DNA from: Clostridiales bacterium
GTDB lineage: Bacteria; Bacillota; Clostridia; Saccharofermentanales; Saccharofermentanaceae
Length of the DNA stretch: 64,000 nucleotides
NCBI GenBank assembly: GCA_017962145.1
Contig: JAGCVX010000038.1
Location: forward strand, 1-64,000
Direction: 5' to 3'
The notes below the pieces were generated by a model. It was not told the origin of the DNA and made no database searches. It saw only the letters and a program-made list of their open reading frames with translations. The position numbers and the translations under genes were made by a program. Every line of letters starts with the position of its first letter. Positions within the stretch are counted from its first letter, which is position 1. This document shows positions 62,699 through 64,000 of this stretch, piece after piece.

Positions 62699-62727
62699 TT
62701 GCACTTCCGAGTTTCTTTTGGTATACT
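62699..62727 (+). promoter_or_regulatory. Promoter of tRNA-Gln
   Basis: TTGCAC (62699-62704) and TATACT (62722-62727), 17 nt apart, with TGG before the -10. Confidence 0.85.
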
Positions 62728-62749
62728 TTCAAACGTTGATTAACAACAT

Positions 62750-62823
62750 TGCCGAATTGTGTAAGGGTAGCACTCCGGTTTCTGGCACCGTCTGTCTGGG
62801 TTCGAATCCTAGTTCGGCAGCCA
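62750..62823 (+). tRNA. tRNA-Gln (anticodon CTG)
   Basis: A 74-nt cloverleaf: acceptor TGCCGAA with TTCGGCA, D-stem GTGT/GCAC, anticodon loop TTCTGGC (anticodon CTG), T-arm CTGGG-TTCGAAT-CCTAG, discriminator G and encoded CCA. The U1-A72 pair and G73 fit bacterial tRNA-Gln identity. Its anticodon stem has one mismatch. Confidence 0.93.
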
Positions 62824-62824
62824 C

Positions 62825-62865
62825 AAGGCTGTTTCTTCATTACGAAGAGACAGCCTTTTTCTTTT
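62825..62865 (+). terminator. Intrinsic terminator of tRNA-Gln
   Basis: AAGGCTGTTTCTT (62825-62837) pairs with AAGAGACAGCCTT (62845-62857), then TTTTTCTTTT. Confidence 0.9.
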
Positions 62866-62916
62866 GTCTGGGGCATGCCTTTAAAAAATCAAATGAAAGC
62901 AAATGAAAAAGAAGCG

Positions 62917-62945
62917 TTGACAAACGATAAGATGGCGTTTATCAT
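62917..62945 (+). promoter_or_regulatory. Promoter of the DeoR-family regulator
   Basis: TTGACA (62917-62922) and TATCAT (62940-62945) with 17-nt spacing. The spacer and flanks hold the imperfect repeat AACGATAA and CGTTTATC, a possible autoregulatory operator. Confidence 0.75.
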
Positions 62946-62987
62946 ATGATTCGTTCACCAAAAATATGAGATGGGTCGGATGATGAT

Positions 62988-63767
62988 ATGATCAATATCG
63001 ATAGAAGAAAAAGAATTCTGGAAATCCTTGAAAAAGAAAGCCGTATCTCCACGACAGATCTGGAATCTCGTCTGGGCGTGACCGGCGCGACCGTAAGAAG
63101 CGATCTGCGTGATCTGGAAAGAGAAGGCGCGATCGTTCGTTTTCACGGTGGTGCCTCTTTGTCTGATTCGGTAAGACAGTCTTCTACACCGGAAAACTAT
63201 ATGAGAAGAAGCGTTATGTGTGTTGCGGAGAAGACCGCGATCGGACGCGAAGCCGGTAAGTTTGTCCATGAAGGAGAGACGATCTTTATCGATGCCAGCT
63301 CCACGACTTTTCATATGATCCCTTATATCAGCAAACTGGAAAACCTTACCATCGTTACCAACGGTATCCATACCGCGATGGAGATCCAGAGATACAGCAA
63401 TTTCAGAACCGTTCTTGTCGGCGGTGTGCTCCGTCCGCATTCCGGTGCGATCGAAGGTCTGCTCTGTGAAGAGATGCTCCGTCGCATCAGCGGAGACAGT
63501 TATTTTGTTTCCGGAAACGGTTTTTCGATCACATCCGGTCTGACCGGCCATAACTTCTATGAACTGGAACTGAAAAAGAGATTTGCCGAAAAGTGCAAGC
63601 GCCGCATCGCGCTGGTGGATTCCTCGAAGATGAATGCGGACTCGACATCGTCTTTTATCCCGGCAGATCAGATCGACGTACTGATCACGGATTCCGGAAT
63701 CTCAGCCGCACAGGCGCAGGAGATCCGCGACTTCGGTATCGAACTTGTGATCGCAAACGTTCAGTAA
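62988..63767 (+). CDS. DeoR/GlpR-family transcriptional regulator
   Basis: A 259-residue repressor: N-terminal helix-turn-helix (RRKRILEILEKESRISTTD, VTGATVRSDLRDLEREG, FHGGA) and a C-terminal sugar-phosphate-sensing DeoRC domain (IDASSTTFHMIPYI, VTNGIHTAMEI, LVGGVLRPHSGAIEG, VDSSKMNADSTSSF). Such regulators normally control sugar utilisation genes; none is adjacent on this strand in the window, so the target is unknown. Confidence 0.93.
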   Translation: MINIDRRKRILEILEKESRISTTDLESRLGVTGATVRSDLRDLEREGAIVRFHGGASLSDSVRQSSTPENYMRRSVMCVAEKTAIGREAGKFVHEGETIFIDASSTTFHMIPYISKLENLTIVTNGIHTAMEIQRYSNFRTVLVGGVLRPHSGAIEGLLCEEMLRRISGDSYFVSGNGFSITSGLTGHNFYELELKKRFAEKCKRRIALVDSSKMNADSTSSFIPADQIDVLITDSGISAAQAQEIRDFGIELVIANVQ

Positions 63768-63793
63768 GAGATAAGCAAAAAGAAATGCGAGAA

Positions 63794-63830
63794 GGTCATG
63801 TTCTCTCTGAGTCAGAGGACATGATCTTTT
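63794..63830. terminator. Bidirectional terminator between convergent regulator genes
   Basis: GGTCATGTTCTCT (63794-63806) pairs with AGAGGACATGATC (63814-63826), followed by TTTT on the plus strand. On the minus strand it overlaps the last codons of the AraC-type gene. Confidence 0.7.
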
Positions 63831-64000
63831 GTTTTAACTGCTTCGGCGTGGTGTGACGGTGCTTTTTAAACTGCGTGATGAAATAACTGGAAGTACTAAA
63901 GCCACAGTCGAGCGCGATCTGGCTGATACTTCTTGTGGATGTCATCAGGAGTTTTTCCGCTTCGGAAAGACGCACATAGAGCAGATAGTCCGAGAAGGTC
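63796..64000 (-). CDS. AraC-family regulator, C-terminal fragment
   Basis: The last 67 codons plus stop of a gene that runs off the right edge. The reading FSDYLLYVRLSEAEKLL and SISQIALDCGFSTSSYFI is the second helix-turn-helix of AraC/XylS regulators, followed by QFKKHRHTTPKQLK. The N-terminal ligand domain is outside the window. Confidence 0.92.
   Translation of the reverse strand, partial: TFSDYLLYVRLSEAEKLLMTSTRSISQIALDCGFSTSSYFITQFKKHRHTTPKQLKQKIMSSDSERT

Noticed and set aside
1-64000. CRISPR arrays, insertion sequences, prophage genes, rRNA operon
   Set aside because: No regularly spaced repeats, transposase or integrase motifs, phage structural genes or rRNA sequence were seen on either strand.

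Overview
The window looks like a chromosomal segment of a low-to-moderate GC Bacillota bacterium of the class Clostridia. Supporting signs are an S-box (SAM-I) riboswitch ahead of metK, strong AGGAGG ribosome-binding sites, many intrinsic terminators with U-tracts, mini-ribonuclease III, the short LeuC/LeuD type of isopropylmalate isomerase, an XRE-cupin/acyl-CoA synthetase pair, a Tad-type pilus locus and tRNA genes with encoded CCA. I see no insertion sequences, prophage, CRISPR array or rRNA.

Layout. (1) 1-3813, minus strand: part of a Tad/Flp pilus locus, with a CpaE/TadZ-like protein, the TadA ATPase, one polypeptide that appears to fuse TadB and TadC, and the start of a small pilin-like gene. 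(2) 3953-13028, plus strand: SAM riboswitch-metK, a RecD-like helicase and a ComF protein; then a probable structured small RNA (6S-like) directly before cysE-cysS-mrnC-rlmB and a lipoprotein gene. A tyrosine phosphatase gene faces it on the minus strand. (3) 13881-24941, plus strand: the most striking block. A response regulator gene and a histidine kinase gene flank three ABC ATPases and eight ABC-2 type permeases. There are three modules: ATPase + 1 permease, ATPase + 1 permease, and ATPase + 6 permeases that look like three tandem copies of a two-permease unit. The organisation resembles BcrAB/LanFEG antimicrobial-peptide detoxification systems, but expanded. (4) 25056-29642: tRNA-Arg(ACG), trigger factor, clpX (no clpP between them), a small membrane protein and a ROK-family glucokinase. 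(5) 29639-32992, minus: a MoxR ATPase-DUF58-membrane protein operon. (6) 33123-40052: XRE-cupin regulator with an AMP-forming acyl-CoA synthetase, valS, a membrane protein and class II fructose-bisphosphate aldolase. (7) 40216-45941: an unusual two-part lipoprotein, a polysaccharide deacetylase, an ABC-F ATPase and a zinc-ribbon protein. (8) 46103-52809: leuCDB, then ppx-ppk for polyphosphate. (9) 52969-56910: a ChvE/GguA/GguB-type sugar ABC transporter. (10) 57100-60838: two family 2 glycosyltransferases around UDP-galactopyranose mutase, followed by a membrane protein with a degenerate J-like domain. (11) 60848-64000: a pseudouridine synthase, an Smr-like protein, type 4 uracil-DNA glycosylase, tRNA-Gln(CUG), a DeoR-family regulator and the end of an AraC-family regulator.

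How the genes work together. Methionine/SAM synthesis, cysteine synthesis and charging, leucine synthesis, protein folding and proteolysis, glycolysis and polyphosphate metabolism form a housekeeping background. The accessory interest lies in the two-component/ABC island, the fused Tad gene, the small RNA ahead of cysE and the lipoprotein and glycan genes. Names rest on motifs read by eye; no database search was run.
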